A DNA stretch of 64,000 bases from JAAUTG01 sp964458705 (GTDB lineage: Bacteria > Bacteroidota > Bacteroidia > Chitinophagales > Saprospiraceae), in assembly GCA_964458705.1 (NCBI GenBank), contig CAYWKD010000002.1:62001-126000 (forward strand), in the 5' to 3' direction. Positions 53,783 through 62,260 of the stretch are shown here, in pieces (within the stretch, counting starts at the first letter, position 1; every line of letters begins with the position of its first letter). A program made the translations under genes and the position numbers. The notes beneath the pieces were generated by a model. The model saw only the letters and a program-made list of their open reading frames with translations. It searched no databases and was not told the origin of the DNA.

Positions 53783-54385
53783 ATGAGGATCAAAAAAATC
53801 ATTCAATTTCTTGCGTTGGGGTTAATATTGGTTGTACTGCCAGTTGGTTCATTGCTGTACTTAAGAAGTGGTTGGTTTGAACGCTACAACGCCCTGCAAG
53901 AGTTGAAGGATATGGGAAGTATGCCAGTATTTGAGGCTAAAAATCAAGCGGGGGAAACGATTAATAATCAGAATCTGAAAGGCAAATATGTTGTATTAGG
54001 AAAGATAGATTCGTTCAGCAAGGGCAACAAAGTGCTTGAACAATCTAAGAAACTATTTGAACAGTTTGGAAATTCAAAAGAAATTGCGCTTTGTACTTAT
54101 GTATCAGATTATGATTCCTTAGCTATCAATCAATTCATGGAGACTCTGACACAGGATACGGTGAGTAGATGGTACTTTTTGTATGATGACGATAGAATTA
54201 AATCTGTCTTTGAGGCTAGCACTGATAGTCATCTAGCACTTATTGATACTTCCTTGACGGTCAGAAATTTTTATAATACAATTACAGACGATGAGATCGG
54301 ATTGATGGCAAAGCATATTGCCATGTTCGTTGCACCATTGAAGCGCAGAGCAGAACTGGAGTTTAGGAGAGAAAAAGAAAAATAG
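53783..54385 (+). CDS. SCO1/SenC-like protein lacking the CxxxC copper motif
   Basis: SCO proteins are thioredoxin-fold copper chaperones for the CuA centre. This 200-residue protein has a signal anchor (QFLALGLILVVLPVGSLLYL). The usual thioredoxin-like layout is visible: MPVFEAKNQAGETINNQNLKGKYVVLG, seen as FEAKNQAGETINNQ and LKGKYVVLGKID, and later LALIDTSLTVRNFYN. Where active SCO has FTxCPxxCP, this protein has LGKIDSFSKGNK, so both copper-binding cysteines are gone. The His of the third ligand position may be S-H in DSHLALID. Its place beside the oxidase genes supports descent from a SCO protein, but it cannot bind copper in the usual way. A second, complete SCO elsewhere would be expected. 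Confidence 0.72.
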   Translation: MRIKKIIQFLALGLILVVLPVGSLLYLRSGWFERYNALQELKDMGSMPVFEAKNQAGETINNQNLKGKYVVLGKIDSFSKGNKVLEQSKKLFEQFGNSKEIALCTYVSDYDSLAINQFMETLTQDTVSRWYFLYDDDRIKSVFEASTDSHLALIDTSLTVRNFYNTITDDEIGLMAKHIAMFVAPLKRRAELEFRREKEK

Positions 54386-54433
54386 TTCTATATTCAACGC
54401 AAAAGATTGTCTAAAAAATTAAAAGAATATTAA

Positions 54434-55030
54434 ATGGCGATTGATTTTTTATTGAAGGATCCAAAAATTGAATTGGCGAAAAGGTTAAATATTGCTGCTT
54501 GGATTATAACAGTGGCGGTGTTGCTATTAGTAGGATTAATGCGTCAAGTAAGCTTACCACTTCCTGAGGGTTGGGATTTAAGTTTTTTAGCTCCTTTCCA
54601 TGCAGGAGTGAATGCCTTGACAGCAATAGTGTTAATTATTGCGCTTGTGTTCATAAAGCAGCGAAAGTTCAAAGCACATCAAAATATGATGACTCTTGCG
54701 ATGGGGCTTTCAGCATTGTTTCTGCTATCGTACGTAGCTTATCACTTCACACACGAGTCCACTATTTATGGCGATATAAATAAAGATGGCATATTGGATA
54801 CTGCTGAGAAAGCGGCTGTTGGCACTTCTCGTACTTTCTATTTGATCCTACTTTTGTCACATATTGCTCTCGCAGCCACCATTTTTCCATTCATATTGTT
54901 TACTTATATAAGAGCATTCACAAATCAATTTGGAAAGCATAAAAAAATGGCGAGGTGGGTTTTCCCATTATGGCTGTATGTAGCTATCACAGGACCAGTT
55001 GTGTACTGGATGTTACAGCCATTTTACTAG
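54434..55030 (+). CDS. DUF420 domain membrane protein
   Basis: The 198-residue protein has about five helices and fits DUF420: LNIAAWIITVAVLLLVGLMRQ, FHAGVNALTAIVLIIALVFIK with the buried H and the following KQRKFKAHQNMMTLAMGLSALFLLSY. The second half has FYLILLLSHIALAATIFPFILF and KMARWVFPLWLYVAITGPVVYWML. DUF420 proteins occur next to haem-copper oxidase genes and carry conserved histidines, so a role in oxidase assembly is likely, though not established. It follows the SCO-like gene after 48 bases. Confidence 0.88.
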   Translation: MAIDFLLKDPKIELAKRLNIAAWIITVAVLLLVGLMRQVSLPLPEGWDLSFLAPFHAGVNALTAIVLIIALVFIKQRKFKAHQNMMTLAMGLSALFLLSYVAYHFTHESTIYGDINKDGILDTAEKAAVGTSRTFYLILLLSHIALAATIFPFILFTYIRAFTNQFGKHKKMARWVFPLWLYVAITGPVVYWMLQPFY

Positions 55031-55074
55031 CTCGCAAAAAATAAATTTATTCGATGAAATCAAGTTTTAAAACT

Positions 55075-55323
55075 ATGAATAGGTTCATAAAAATATCATT
55101 TACCATCCTAGCAGTGCTGCTGCTAGTTGTGGGTTCAACAGAAATACTGGAAGCGCAGTGTCCGATGTGTCGTATCGCAGCAGAATCAAATTTAAAAAAT
55201 GGAGGAACATCAGGTAGTGGTTTAAATGCAGGGATTCTTTACATGCTTGCTACTCCTTATTTAGTGATTGGTACAATTGGATTTATATGGTGGAGAAATA
55301 GGAGAAAAGAGAAAGAAAAATAG
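55075..55323 (+). CDS. Small membrane protein with CPMC motif
   Basis: The 82-residue protein (89 if started at 55054) has a signal helix (FTILAVLLLVVGSTEILEA). A CPMC sequence (AQCPMCRIAAESNLKNGG) follows directly after the predicted cleavage region. A second helix (ILYMLATPYLVIGTIGFIWW) leads to a strongly basic tail. The exported CPMC could bind metal or take part in thiol chemistry. I recognise this small protein as a frequent companion of oxidase assembly genes in Bacteroidota, but know of no experimental function. It ends the oxidase-linked run of genes. Confidence 0.75.
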   Translation: MNRFIKISFTILAVLLLVVGSTEILEAQCPMCRIAAESNLKNGGTSGSGLNAGILYMLATPYLVIGTIGFIWWRNRRKEKEK

Positions 55324-55550
55324 ATTTGCTTTATTTAGTTGAGATTTATCCACAAAAGGTTTATTAATTTTATCTAAGATTAGCTACTTATTTGCCAGTA
55401 AGCATTGAAAGTACTGCCAAAAGCCCTAAAAGAAAACTCATATTTACAGTTTCTGACTAAATGATTACCTGCTTTTTGATTAAGATTCTTAAGTCATAAA
55501 GGATTGTATTTCAAATTTCATTTTCTTTGCAGCTAATCTAATTTTTAACC

Positions 55551-56771
55551 ATGCCAACTATCTCTAAACGAGGACAGCAAGTGCCGCTTTCTCCTTTCAG
55601 AAAGCTCGTGCGCTATGCAGATGCTGCAAAAGCAAAGGGCAAACAGGTATATCATTTAAACATTGGCCAACCTGATATTTTAACGCCGCCTGCTGCCATT
55701 AATGCTTTTAAGCAAAAGGAAATTGATATTCTCGCTTACAGTCCTGCTGTAGGAGTAACTAGTTATCGCCAAAAATTGGTAGAATACTACCATACCTTTG
55801 ATATTGTGGTGGATCAAGCCGAAATAATTGTTACAACAGGCGGCTCGGAAGCTCTGCAACTATTGATGTACGCTTGCTTCAATCGAGGAGAAGAAGTAAT
55901 TATACCCGAGCCATTTTATGCTAATTACAATGGCTTTGCTCAAATTGCGGATGTAGCCATACAACCCATTACTTGCCATATTGAATCTGGATTTGCCCTG
56001 CCTTCAATTGCTGACTTTGAGCGAAAAATAACGCCTCAAACCAAAGCTATTTTGATTACTAATCCAAACAATCCAACAGGGTGTTTCTACGATCAACGTG
56101 CTTTAGAACAATTAGGGCAATTAGCTAAACAGTATGATCTATATCTAATTGCTGATGAAGTCTATCGAGAGTTCTGCTACGACGGCAACGATTTTTATTC
56201 CGTTCTAAACTTAACAGGATTAGAAGACCATGCAGTTGTTATTGATTCTGTATCCAAGCGCTTTAGTGCTTGCGGTGCAAGGATTGGAGCAATTATCACT
56301 AGAAATCAAGAATTACTAGAAGTCATAGAAAAATATGCTAAACTTCGTTTAAGTCCTCCCGGATTAGGGCAAATGTTAGCAGAAGAAATGATCGAAGGTA
56401 TGCAAGAATATCTAAAAGCAACAAAAACAGAGTACGATCACCGAAGACAAATTGTGTATGAGCGACTGTCTGCCATGGAGAACGTAATAAGTTACAAGCC
56501 TGGTGGGGCTTTTTATTGCTTTGCCAAATTTCCAGTAGAAGATGCTGAGCATTTTTGTCAGTGGCTTTTAACTGACTTTGAGCATGAAGGTGCAACAGTC
56601 ATGCTATCGCCAGGAGCTGGATTTTATGCCACTCCGAACTTAGGGCAAGATGAAGTGAGGATAGCCTATGTACTTAATACCGAGAAATTAGCCAAAGCAA
56701 TGGACTGCTTAGAAGTGGCACTGTCTAAATATCCCTACAAGAAGGTGGATAGCTTAGCATTTCAACAATAA
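55551..56771 (+). CDS. PLP-dependent aminotransferase class I/II
   Basis: The 406-residue enzyme transfers amino groups with pyridoxal phosphate. Landmarks are VYHLNIGQPDILTPPAAINA, VTTGGSEALQLLMYACFNRGEE, ILITNPNNPTGCFYD, LIADEVYREFCYDG and the PLP-lysine site DSVSKRFSACGARIGAII (K of SKRF). The arginine for carboxylate binding is in DEVRIAYVL. It falls in the aspartate aminotransferase fold-type I group; the specific amino acid substrate is not clear. The gene is single, with about 225 bases before it and a region with an inverted repeat behind it. Confidence 0.93.
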   Translation: MPTISKRGQQVPLSPFRKLVRYADAAKAKGKQVYHLNIGQPDILTPPAAINAFKQKEIDILAYSPAVGVTSYRQKLVEYYHTFDIVVDQAEIIVTTGGSEALQLLMYACFNRGEEVIIPEPFYANYNGFAQIADVAIQPITCHIESGFALPSIADFERKITPQTKAILITNPNNPTGCFYDQRALEQLGQLAKQYDLYLIADEVYREFCYDGNDFYSVLNLTGLEDHAVVIDSVSKRFSACGARIGAIITRNQELLEVIEKYAKLRLSPPGLGQMLAEEMIEGMQEYLKATKTEYDHRRQIVYERLSAMENVISYKPGGAFYCFAKFPVEDAEHFCQWLLTDFEHEGATVMLSPGAGFYATPNLGQDEVRIAYVLNTEKLAKAMDCLEVALSKYPYKKVDSLAFQQ

Positions 56772-56855
56772 CCAAGACCCACTACCATAAATAGGATGGA
56801 CACTATTAAATTGGTTTAAAATATTTGGTAGTACTTCATGAGGTGTGGTGAGAAA

Positions 56856-56924
56856 CGAAGCAGTAGAGCTATCTTGGATAAATGAGTCTAATAAATATCA
56901 AATCAAACTGACCATACTGCTTCG
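56856..56924. repeat. Inverted repeat with 49-base spacer
   Basis: CGAAGCAGTA (56856-56865) and TACTGCTTCG (56915-56924) are perfect inverted repeats. They lie in the 206-base gap between the aminotransferase and the convergent phosphatase gene. They could form a large stem-loop, or mark the remains of a small mobile element. No transposase sequence is present. Confidence 0.4.
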
Positions 56925-56977
56925 CTGTAAATACTGTAAAAGAATGAGATAAAAGCACTTATTCTGCACAAAGAATG

Positions 56978-58852
56978 CTATCTCAATTTTACTTCATCTA
57001 TCAGGTTTAAAGTGTCTGGGTTATACACTTTCATGGTTATTCTTTTGCCCCGTACGTAGAAGAGACACAGTGCATTTTCAACACTAAAAGATTGGGTATA
57101 ATCACTCCACGGCAAAACTTCCTGACCATAATAAGGTGCTCCAGCTGCTCCATTGTTGATTTGGTAGATGGGGCGCGAAACATTCAGTTTTTCATGTGGA
57201 TAATTTTCAGGATAAATAGGCACCTCTGAAGTTAATTTGAGCCAATTGTAGTTATGTTCATCACCAGTCAGAATAGCCACCACTTTTTTACTTTCATTTA
57301 TTAGCACATCCAAATATTCGTCTCGTCGTTCGATGATACCTTTTTCAACGGGTTTTCCTGCTACATATGGTCTTTTGCTATTATCACCACTATACCACAT
57401 ATCATCTCTACTATGACCACCGTTGGGAAATACGGGTGTGTGTTGAGTTACAAAAATATGTTTGATATCTGAATCTTTTTCAAATCTTGATATAAGTTGG
57501 CGTAGCCATTTCATTTGATTATCCATCAAGTATCCATGTAGTCCTCCACTGGTAGCAGATTGCCTACTTATGGAAGGAGCATACCAATAATCACTATTTA
57601 GCACAATCATAGCAATGTTGCCATAGGTGTAATAGAATACGTTTTCTTTGTAGGACGGAAAATCAATTTGATTTGGATTTGGGTCATACGTATTGTTATC
57701 CTCACTATCTGGACCGTTTTCAGGATTGACAAAAGCCTCTGCAAAGACTGCCTCGGCAGAATAAGTATCGTAAGGAAATCCATCAATAAAGGCTTGAGTG
57801 CGTCCCTTCTCATTTTTAAATATGTGCCCTAAAGCTTCATGGTTGCCCATGCCAATGTAATAGGGCATATAATGCCAGAAAGGTTCAATAGCTTTTTTCC
57901 AATTGTAATACTGTAAATGTTGCTCTTCTTTACTACTTAAATATCCATTAATCATGTCACCTGTAAATTGGACAAAGCTTGCTCCCTCCCTGTAGGCTAA
58001 AGCAGCTATTTTCTTCATGATATAGGAATTAGCGCCCAATACTTTTCTTTCTCCTCCACCAGTAGCGTGTCGGCTGTCGCTTGTATATGCAAAAACAAAG
58101 GACTTTCTACTACCTGATGAAGGTGCTGTTTTGAAATGATAGGATTGTGATTGAAGTCCATAGCTGATAGAATAATCGTACTTCTCGGATGGTTTCAATC
58201 CATCTATTTTCCAGATGTGTTCGGTTTTATCTTCATTGCTTTTGAATGTTTTCCCGTTTAATGTCAATTCTGCTTTTGCAGGTAAGGTAGTTTTGCACCA
58301 TATAGTAACAGACTCGTCTGTCAAATTATTGATGTAAGGACCTTCGGAGATAGCAGGTATCACTTCAAAAGGGCCAGTACCTTTTAGGGCAACAACTCCA
58401 TCGAACATTAACACTCCATCTTCATCAGCTAAACGATAACCCACATTGAGGTAGTCATTTTCCTTCCAGTCCACAAAGTCGTAGGGATATTTAAAATCAT
58501 CTTTGATGTTTATTTCTACTTTTCCATTATCAATTTTGGCTGTTTTACGATAAACTGGAAGTGGATGGGGTGCTTTTCCATAAGGAATCAAACCATAGGT
58601 GATAGTGCCTGTAAAATTGCCAAAGTCCAATTTGACTCCAGAATCCGTCCCTTGGGGCTTACCCAAAAACATTTCCACAGAAAATACATCGGTAGTAGCT
58701 TCTGCAAAATATTTTTCACCTTTATGTTCAAAGAACAGCCTACCATTGGAATCATAAGACAAATTGGAGTAGGACTCAGGGATTCGAGCGTATTGAGCCA
58801 AGGCTACATTTAAAAACAGTGAAGCGAGCGCAAAGACAATTACTTTTTTCAT
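56978..58852 (-). CDS. Exported metallophosphoesterase (purple-acid-phosphatase-like)
   Basis: The 624-residue protein starts at the ATG at 58852 with the signal peptide MKKVIVFALASLFLNVALAQ. An N-terminal region is followed by a fibronectin-III-like domain (about 180-255) typical of purple acid phosphatases. The calcineurin-like catalytic domain shows YTSDSR, FTGDMINGY, GMGNHEALG, VTQHTPVF and LTGDEHNY. The metal-binding order D..., GD, GNHE, H, H is kept, although the last motif is GDEH instead of GHxH and the first is DSR instead of DxH. It is probably periplasmic or surface-located and hydrolyses phosphate esters. It has no T9SS domain. The gene is convergent with the aminotransferase. 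Confidence 0.85.
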   Translation of the reverse strand: MKKVIVFALASLFLNVALAQYARIPESYSNLSYDSNGRLFFEHKGEKYFAEATTDVFSVEMFLGKPQGTDSGVKLDFGNFTGTITYGLIPYGKAPHPLPVYRKTAKIDNGKVEINIKDDFKYPYDFVDWKENDYLNVGYRLADEDGVLMFDGVVALKGTGPFEVIPAISEGPYINNLTDESVTIWCKTTLPAKAELTLNGKTFKSNEDKTEHIWKIDGLKPSEKYDYSISYGLQSQSYHFKTAPSSGSRKSFVFAYTSDSRHATGGGERKVLGANSYIMKKIAALAYREGASFVQFTGDMINGYLSSKEEQHLQYYNWKKAIEPFWHYMPYYIGMGNHEALGHIFKNEKGRTQAFIDGFPYDTYSAEAVFAEAFVNPENGPDSEDNNTYDPNPNQIDFPSYKENVFYYTYGNIAMIVLNSDYWYAPSISRQSATSGGLHGYLMDNQMKWLRQLISRFEKDSDIKHIFVTQHTPVFPNGGHSRDDMWYSGDNSKRPYVAGKPVEKGIIERRDEYLDVLINESKKVVAILTGDEHNYNWLKLTSEVPIYPENYPHEKLNVSRPIYQINNGAAGAPYYGQEVLPWSDYTQSFSVENALCLFYVRGKRITMKVYNPDTLNLIDEVKLR

Positions 58853-58876
58853 GTGATATTTTATATTGAAGCACAA

Positions 58877-59181
58877 ATTTATTTAATGTCGTATCAATTA
58901 AATTAAACTGCACTTTAAATAATTGTTATTATTAGCTGAATACTGTATTAAATCTCCGAAGTCCTTAAAACCATTTTTTAGAGATTGGATGATTTCTATT
59001 TTCGTTGTTATAGCAATCTAAACTATGAATCTGCTGGAAAATACAATAGCTAAAACAATAATAAAAACTGGCACAAACCAAAAGGTTGCTATTGATTCTT
59101 TCCAAAAAAAAAGAGTAGTTTTTTCATTTTTCTAAACAAAATAGTAGGGCTTGCAGATCCTTTACAAACCCTACTATTTGA
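58877..59181. other. Intergenic region of 305 bases
   Basis: The AT-rich region lies upstream of the phosphatase gene and downstream of the coiled-coil gene, both on the - strand. Apart from the hairpin at 59139-59179 I see no gene or clear promoter in it. Confidence 0.5.
59139..59179 (-). terminator. Hairpin directly after the coiled-coil protein gene
   Basis: AAATAGTAGGG (59139-59149) pairs perfectly with CCCTACTATTT (59169-59179) around a 19-base loop. On the - strand it follows the stop of the gene at 59182 within 3 bases, as expected of a terminator. The U tract behind it is poor, so termination may be factor-assisted. Confidence 0.65.
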
Positions 59182-59466
59182 TTAAGAGAACAAGGATTTT
59201 AATTTATCAAAACCGTCTTTAAAAGAGTCAGAGGCTGATGAAAATGCACTTTTTGCATCTTCCCACTTATCCTCAGCAGCATCTTTAAGGTCAGCGTATT
59301 TTGACTCTAAGTCAGATTTTTTTGTTTTTAAATCTTTAATAACTTCATCATATTTAGATTTAGCTTCTTCTTCTGCCGACTCTTTTTTTGCTTTCAACTC
59401 GTTGATCTTTGCAGAAACTTCGTCAATTGTCTGATTTGCTTTTGCTTTGAATTCTTCTTTGTTCAT
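59182..59466 (-). CDS. Small coiled-coil protein
   Basis: The 94-residue protein is almost wholly helical. It is very rich in K, E, A, D and S, with heptad-like spacing (FKAKANQTIDEVSAKINEL, then LKTKKSDLESKYADLKDAAE). It has no signal peptide, no cysteine and no membrane helix. The C-terminal part (SSASDSFKDGFDKLKSLFS) is amphipathic. This composition resembles stress-related helical proteins of the apolipoprotein/YtxH/CsbD type, but I do not recognise a defined family. It is a single gene, divergent from dnaX with about 220 bases between starts. Confidence 0.72.
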   Translation of the reverse strand: MNKEEFKAKANQTIDEVSAKINELKAKKESAEEEAKSKYDEVIKDLKTKKSDLESKYADLKDAAEDKWEDAKSAFSSASDSFKDGFDKLKSLFS

Positions 59467-59685
59467 TTTTTTTAGATTTTAAATATGGATAATTGTTCCT
59501 GCTCGTAAAGATTTTCGGATCTTTCTCTTTTTGAAGTGTCTGTTCATTTCTTTACCATTGTCGATAATATTATGTAAATAATTTTCCTGAAACTTTCGTT
59601 CATTTCTGGTTTATCAGTGCTGACCTTCCGAAATCTTCACTTCTAAGCGGTGATAAATAGGTGCAAATTTTCTAAATTTGATTTT

Positions 59686-61428
59686 ATGAGCAATTTCGTA
59701 GTATCTGCAAGAAAATATCGTCCAGTTCGGTTTGAAGATGTAGTAGGGCAAGAACACGTTACTCAAACATTGAAAAATGCTTTGCAAAACGATCATTTGG
59801 CGCATGCCTTTTTGTTTTGCGGTCCTCGTGGAGTTGGAAAAACAACTTGTGCTAGAATACTGGCAACAGTATTAAACTGCCAAAACGTTACAGACGGTTT
59901 TGAGCCTTGTGGCACTTGTTCAAGTTGCCAATCTTTCAATAAAAATGCTTCCTTCAATATTACGGAATTAGATGCTGCTTCCAACAATAGCGTGGAGCAT
60001 ATCCGAGCTTTGATTGAGCAGGTGCGCTTTCAACCCCAACAAGGAAAATATAAGGTGTTCATCATTGATGAAGTGCATATGCTATCTCAACAGGCGTTCA
60101 ATGCTTTTTTGAAAACATTGGAAGAACCGCCTTCTTATGCTGTTTTTATTCTGGCAACTACAGAGAAGCATAAAATTATTCCGACTATTCTTTCTCGCTG
60201 TCAAATTTTTGATTTCAAGCGGATTCAAGTGCCTAGAATGGTACAGCATTTACAGGAAATATGTAAAGAAGAGGGTATTCAAGCGGATGTCGATGCGCTG
60301 CATATTATCGGGCAAAAAGCAGATGGAGCATTGAGGGACGCACTCTCTATTTTTGATCGGATTGTTAGTTTCACTGGTGATCGCATTCAATACCAAGATG
60401 TTATCACCAACCTTAATGTACTAGATTATGACTATTATTTTAAGATCGTTGATGCCTTTCTTGTAGAAGATTTTGCACAAGTGATGAACACGTTTGATAA
60501 CATCCTCAGCAACGGTTTTGAGCCAGATGTTTTTCTTTCGGGGCTTTCTGAGCATCTTCGAAATTTGCTCGTTTGCAAGGACGAGGCCACTTTGCAATTA
60601 TTAGAAGTAAGCGATAGTCTAAAAAAACAATATCAACAGCAAGCTCAATATACTCCAGCTTCGGTGTTATTGACTGCGTTAAATTTAGCAAATGACTGTG
60701 ATATAAACTACAAAATGGCACGAAACAAGCGATTGCATGTAGAGATGGCTTTAATAAAAATGACCTACATCAATAGAGCAGTCGAACTAATGCAGCAAGT
60801 CCCAAGCATCGAAAAAAAAAACTTAGCACCTGAGCCGAATGCGACGCCTAAAGAGCTGCGTCAAAGTGAAATAAAAAAAGAAGTTGCTAAGCCATCAATA
60901 GTGGAAGAGCCTGAAGTGGAAATAGAACCTAAGCCTACCAGAGCAGAACCAGCTGATAGATTACGCAGCTCTACCAAACACGATACAGTCCAAATTAGAA
61001 AAATAGAGGATTTGGAGGCAGAAGTTAAACAAGAAAATGTATATGAAAGCAATGCACCGACCATAACCATAACTAAAGAAGCGGTCGAACAAAAATGGAA
61101 GCACTACGCTGAACAAGCAGATCAAGCATCTGTAAAGAGTGTACTGAGAAATGCTCAACTAAAGGTAGAGGGAGAACAAATCACAGCATTGGTTACTTCA
61201 AAACTGGCAGAGAACCTATTGAGACAAGAGCCGCGATTGCTAGAAGAGCTACGTGAAACCTTTCAGTGTCCTAAGTTATCATTAGAAATCAAGGTTAATC
61301 TCAATGATAAAAAGCCCGTCAAGAGAAAAAAAATCTCAACGCCGAGAGAAATTTTTGAGGATATGGTGGCTATCAACCCTTTGGTGAAAGATTTGGTAGA
61401 GCGGTTTGACTTAACAATTGATGATTAA
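59686..61428 (+). CDS. dnaX: DNA polymerase III subunit gamma/tau
   Basis: DnaX is the clamp-loader motor subunit. From the ATG at 59686 it has 580 residues; an upstream GTG at 59650 adds a poor N-terminus. Walker A is GPRGVGKTT with Lys52. A zinc module (C...CGTCSSC) follows, then DEVHMLSQQAFNAFLKTLEEP and the SRC motif ILSRCQIFDF. Domain III ends near residue 370. The C-terminal part begins with a linker rich in P, E and K and has a helical tau-specific domain (EQKWKHYAEQADQASVKSV). At codons 376-379 the mRNA contains A10 (60812-60821), so frame slippage could yield a short gamma-like form. The gene is single. Confidence 0.95.
   Translation: MSNFVVSARKYRPVRFEDVVGQEHVTQTLKNALQNDHLAHAFLFCGPRGVGKTTCARILATVLNCQNVTDGFEPCGTCSSCQSFNKNASFNITELDAASNNSVEHIRALIEQVRFQPQQGKYKVFIIDEVHMLSQQAFNAFLKTLEEPPSYAVFILATTEKHKIIPTILSRCQIFDFKRIQVPRMVQHLQEICKEEGIQADVDALHIIGQKADGALRDALSIFDRIVSFTGDRIQYQDVITNLNVLDYDYYFKIVDAFLVEDFAQVMNTFDNILSNGFEPDVFLSGLSEHLRNLLVCKDEATLQLLEVSDSLKKQYQQQAQYTPASVLLTALNLANDCDINYKMARNKRLHVEMALIKMTYINRAVELMQQVPSIEKKNLAPEPNATPKELRQSEIKKEVAKPSIVEEPEVEIEPKPTRAEPADRLRSSTKHDTVQIRKIEDLEAEVKQENVYESNAPTITITKEAVEQKWKHYAEQADQASVKSVLRNAQLKVEGEQITALVTSKLAENLLRQEPRLLEELRETFQCPKLSLEIKVNLNDKKPVKRKKISTPREIFEDMVAINPLVKDLVERFDLTIDD
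60812..60821 (+). promoter_or_regulatory. Candidate slippery A10 tract in dnaX
   Basis: Ten consecutive A residues follow G at 60811, in the codons for E-K-K-N after domain III. Losing one A leads to a TAG one codon later. Gaining one leads to a TGA after a few codons (L-S-T-stop). Either shift would make a truncated product of about 380 residues, comparable with a gamma subunit. Transcriptional slippage on an A tract is established for Thermus dnaX. Confidence 0.55.
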
Positions 61429-61560
61429 AATGGTCAATTCTTTTTGTGAGCCACTTATGCTTTGCCGTATTTATTTCAATAATCAAACTTTAGGGTCATT
61501 AAACAATCTCATTAACAAATCGTTATCATGCTGTTATGATAGAGGAAGTCTTTGAGTTCC

Positions 61561-61568
61561 TATCTTTG
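61561..61568 (+). promoter_or_regulatory. Consensus -7 element (TAnnTTTG) before the DUF1573 gene
   Basis: TATCTTTG is an exact -7 match, 71 bases before the ATG at 61639. The -33 region is weak. Confidence 0.5.
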
Positions 61569-61638
61569 TATTGTTAAAAAGGGTTTGCTACATTTGCTGA
61601 CTCATAATTAATTTACTTAACTAAAAATTCTTTTAACG

Positions 61639-62169
61639 ATGTTGTCAAAATTTAACTTAGTATGCTTAGCAATAGCATTATCACTTTTCGTAGTGAGCTG
61701 TGCTAGTGATGCAGATAGCGATGTAAGAGAAACAGCGCGCCAAAGCATTGCTCCAAACACTCCTGATGCTACGGCAGCAGTTCCTGCAACACCACAAGCC
61801 GCACAACCTGCAGCACCAGTGGGACCTACTACAACAATGACATTTGAAGAAACTTCATTCGATTTTGGTACAGTAGTAGATGGTGAAAAAGTGCGCCACG
61901 TATATAATTTCACAAATACGGGTGCTGAACCATTAATTATTAGTAACGCACGAGGTAGCTGTGGATGTACTGTGCCGCAATGGCCACAAGAGCCAATAGC
62001 ACCTGGTGATAAAGGAGAAATTGTAGTTGAGTTTGATAGTAAAGGTAAGCCTGGTCGTCAGACTAAGACAGTTACTATCACTGCTAATACAAATCCTACA
62101 ACTTCTAAATTAACGATTACAGGTGAAGTTGATGCAGCTAATGCTGCTGATGTTAAAGTCGTACAATAA
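61639..62169 (+). CDS. DUF1573 lipoprotein
   Basis: The 176-residue protein has a lipoprotein signal (IALSLFVVSC, cysteine near residue 21), a spacer rich in P, A and T (residues about 38-63), and one DUF1573 domain. The domain starts FEETSFDFGTVVDGEKVRH, with the family motif ISNARGSCGCTVPQWP and the GEIVVEFDSKGKPGRQTKTV segment. This Ig-like domain is very common in Bacteroidota surface and periplasmic proteins; its function is not known. The gene has its own -7 element upstream and a hairpin terminator 28 bases downstream, so it is a single transcription unit. Confidence 0.92.
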   Translation: MLSKFNLVCLAIALSLFVVSCASDADSDVRETARQSIAPNTPDATAAVPATPQAAQPAAPVGPTTTMTFEETSFDFGTVVDGEKVRHVYNFTNTGAEPLIISNARGSCGCTVPQWPQEPIAPGDKGEIVVEFDSKGKPGRQTKTVTITANTNPTTSKLTITGEVDAANAADVKVVQ

Positions 62170-62196
62170 TATTTTATTTTTTCTTAAAAAGAAATT

Positions 62197-62235
62197 ATCT
62201 GTATCATCTTTAGATAAGGTGATACAGATTTTTTT
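62197..62235 (+). terminator. Intrinsic terminator after the DUF1573 gene
   Basis: ATCTGTATCA (62197-62206) pairs with TGATACAGAT (62220-62229) around a 13-base loop. TTTTTT follows at 62230-62235. The position just behind the stop of the + strand gene fits an intrinsic terminator. Confidence 0.8.
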
Positions 62236-62260
62236 ATGTGGTTATATAAGAAAAATATTG

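Noticed and set aside
59673..59680. TAAATTTG upstream of dnaX as a -7 element
   Set aside because: It lies only 5 bases before the ATG, so it would require a leaderless mRNA, and no -33 element is present at the right distance.
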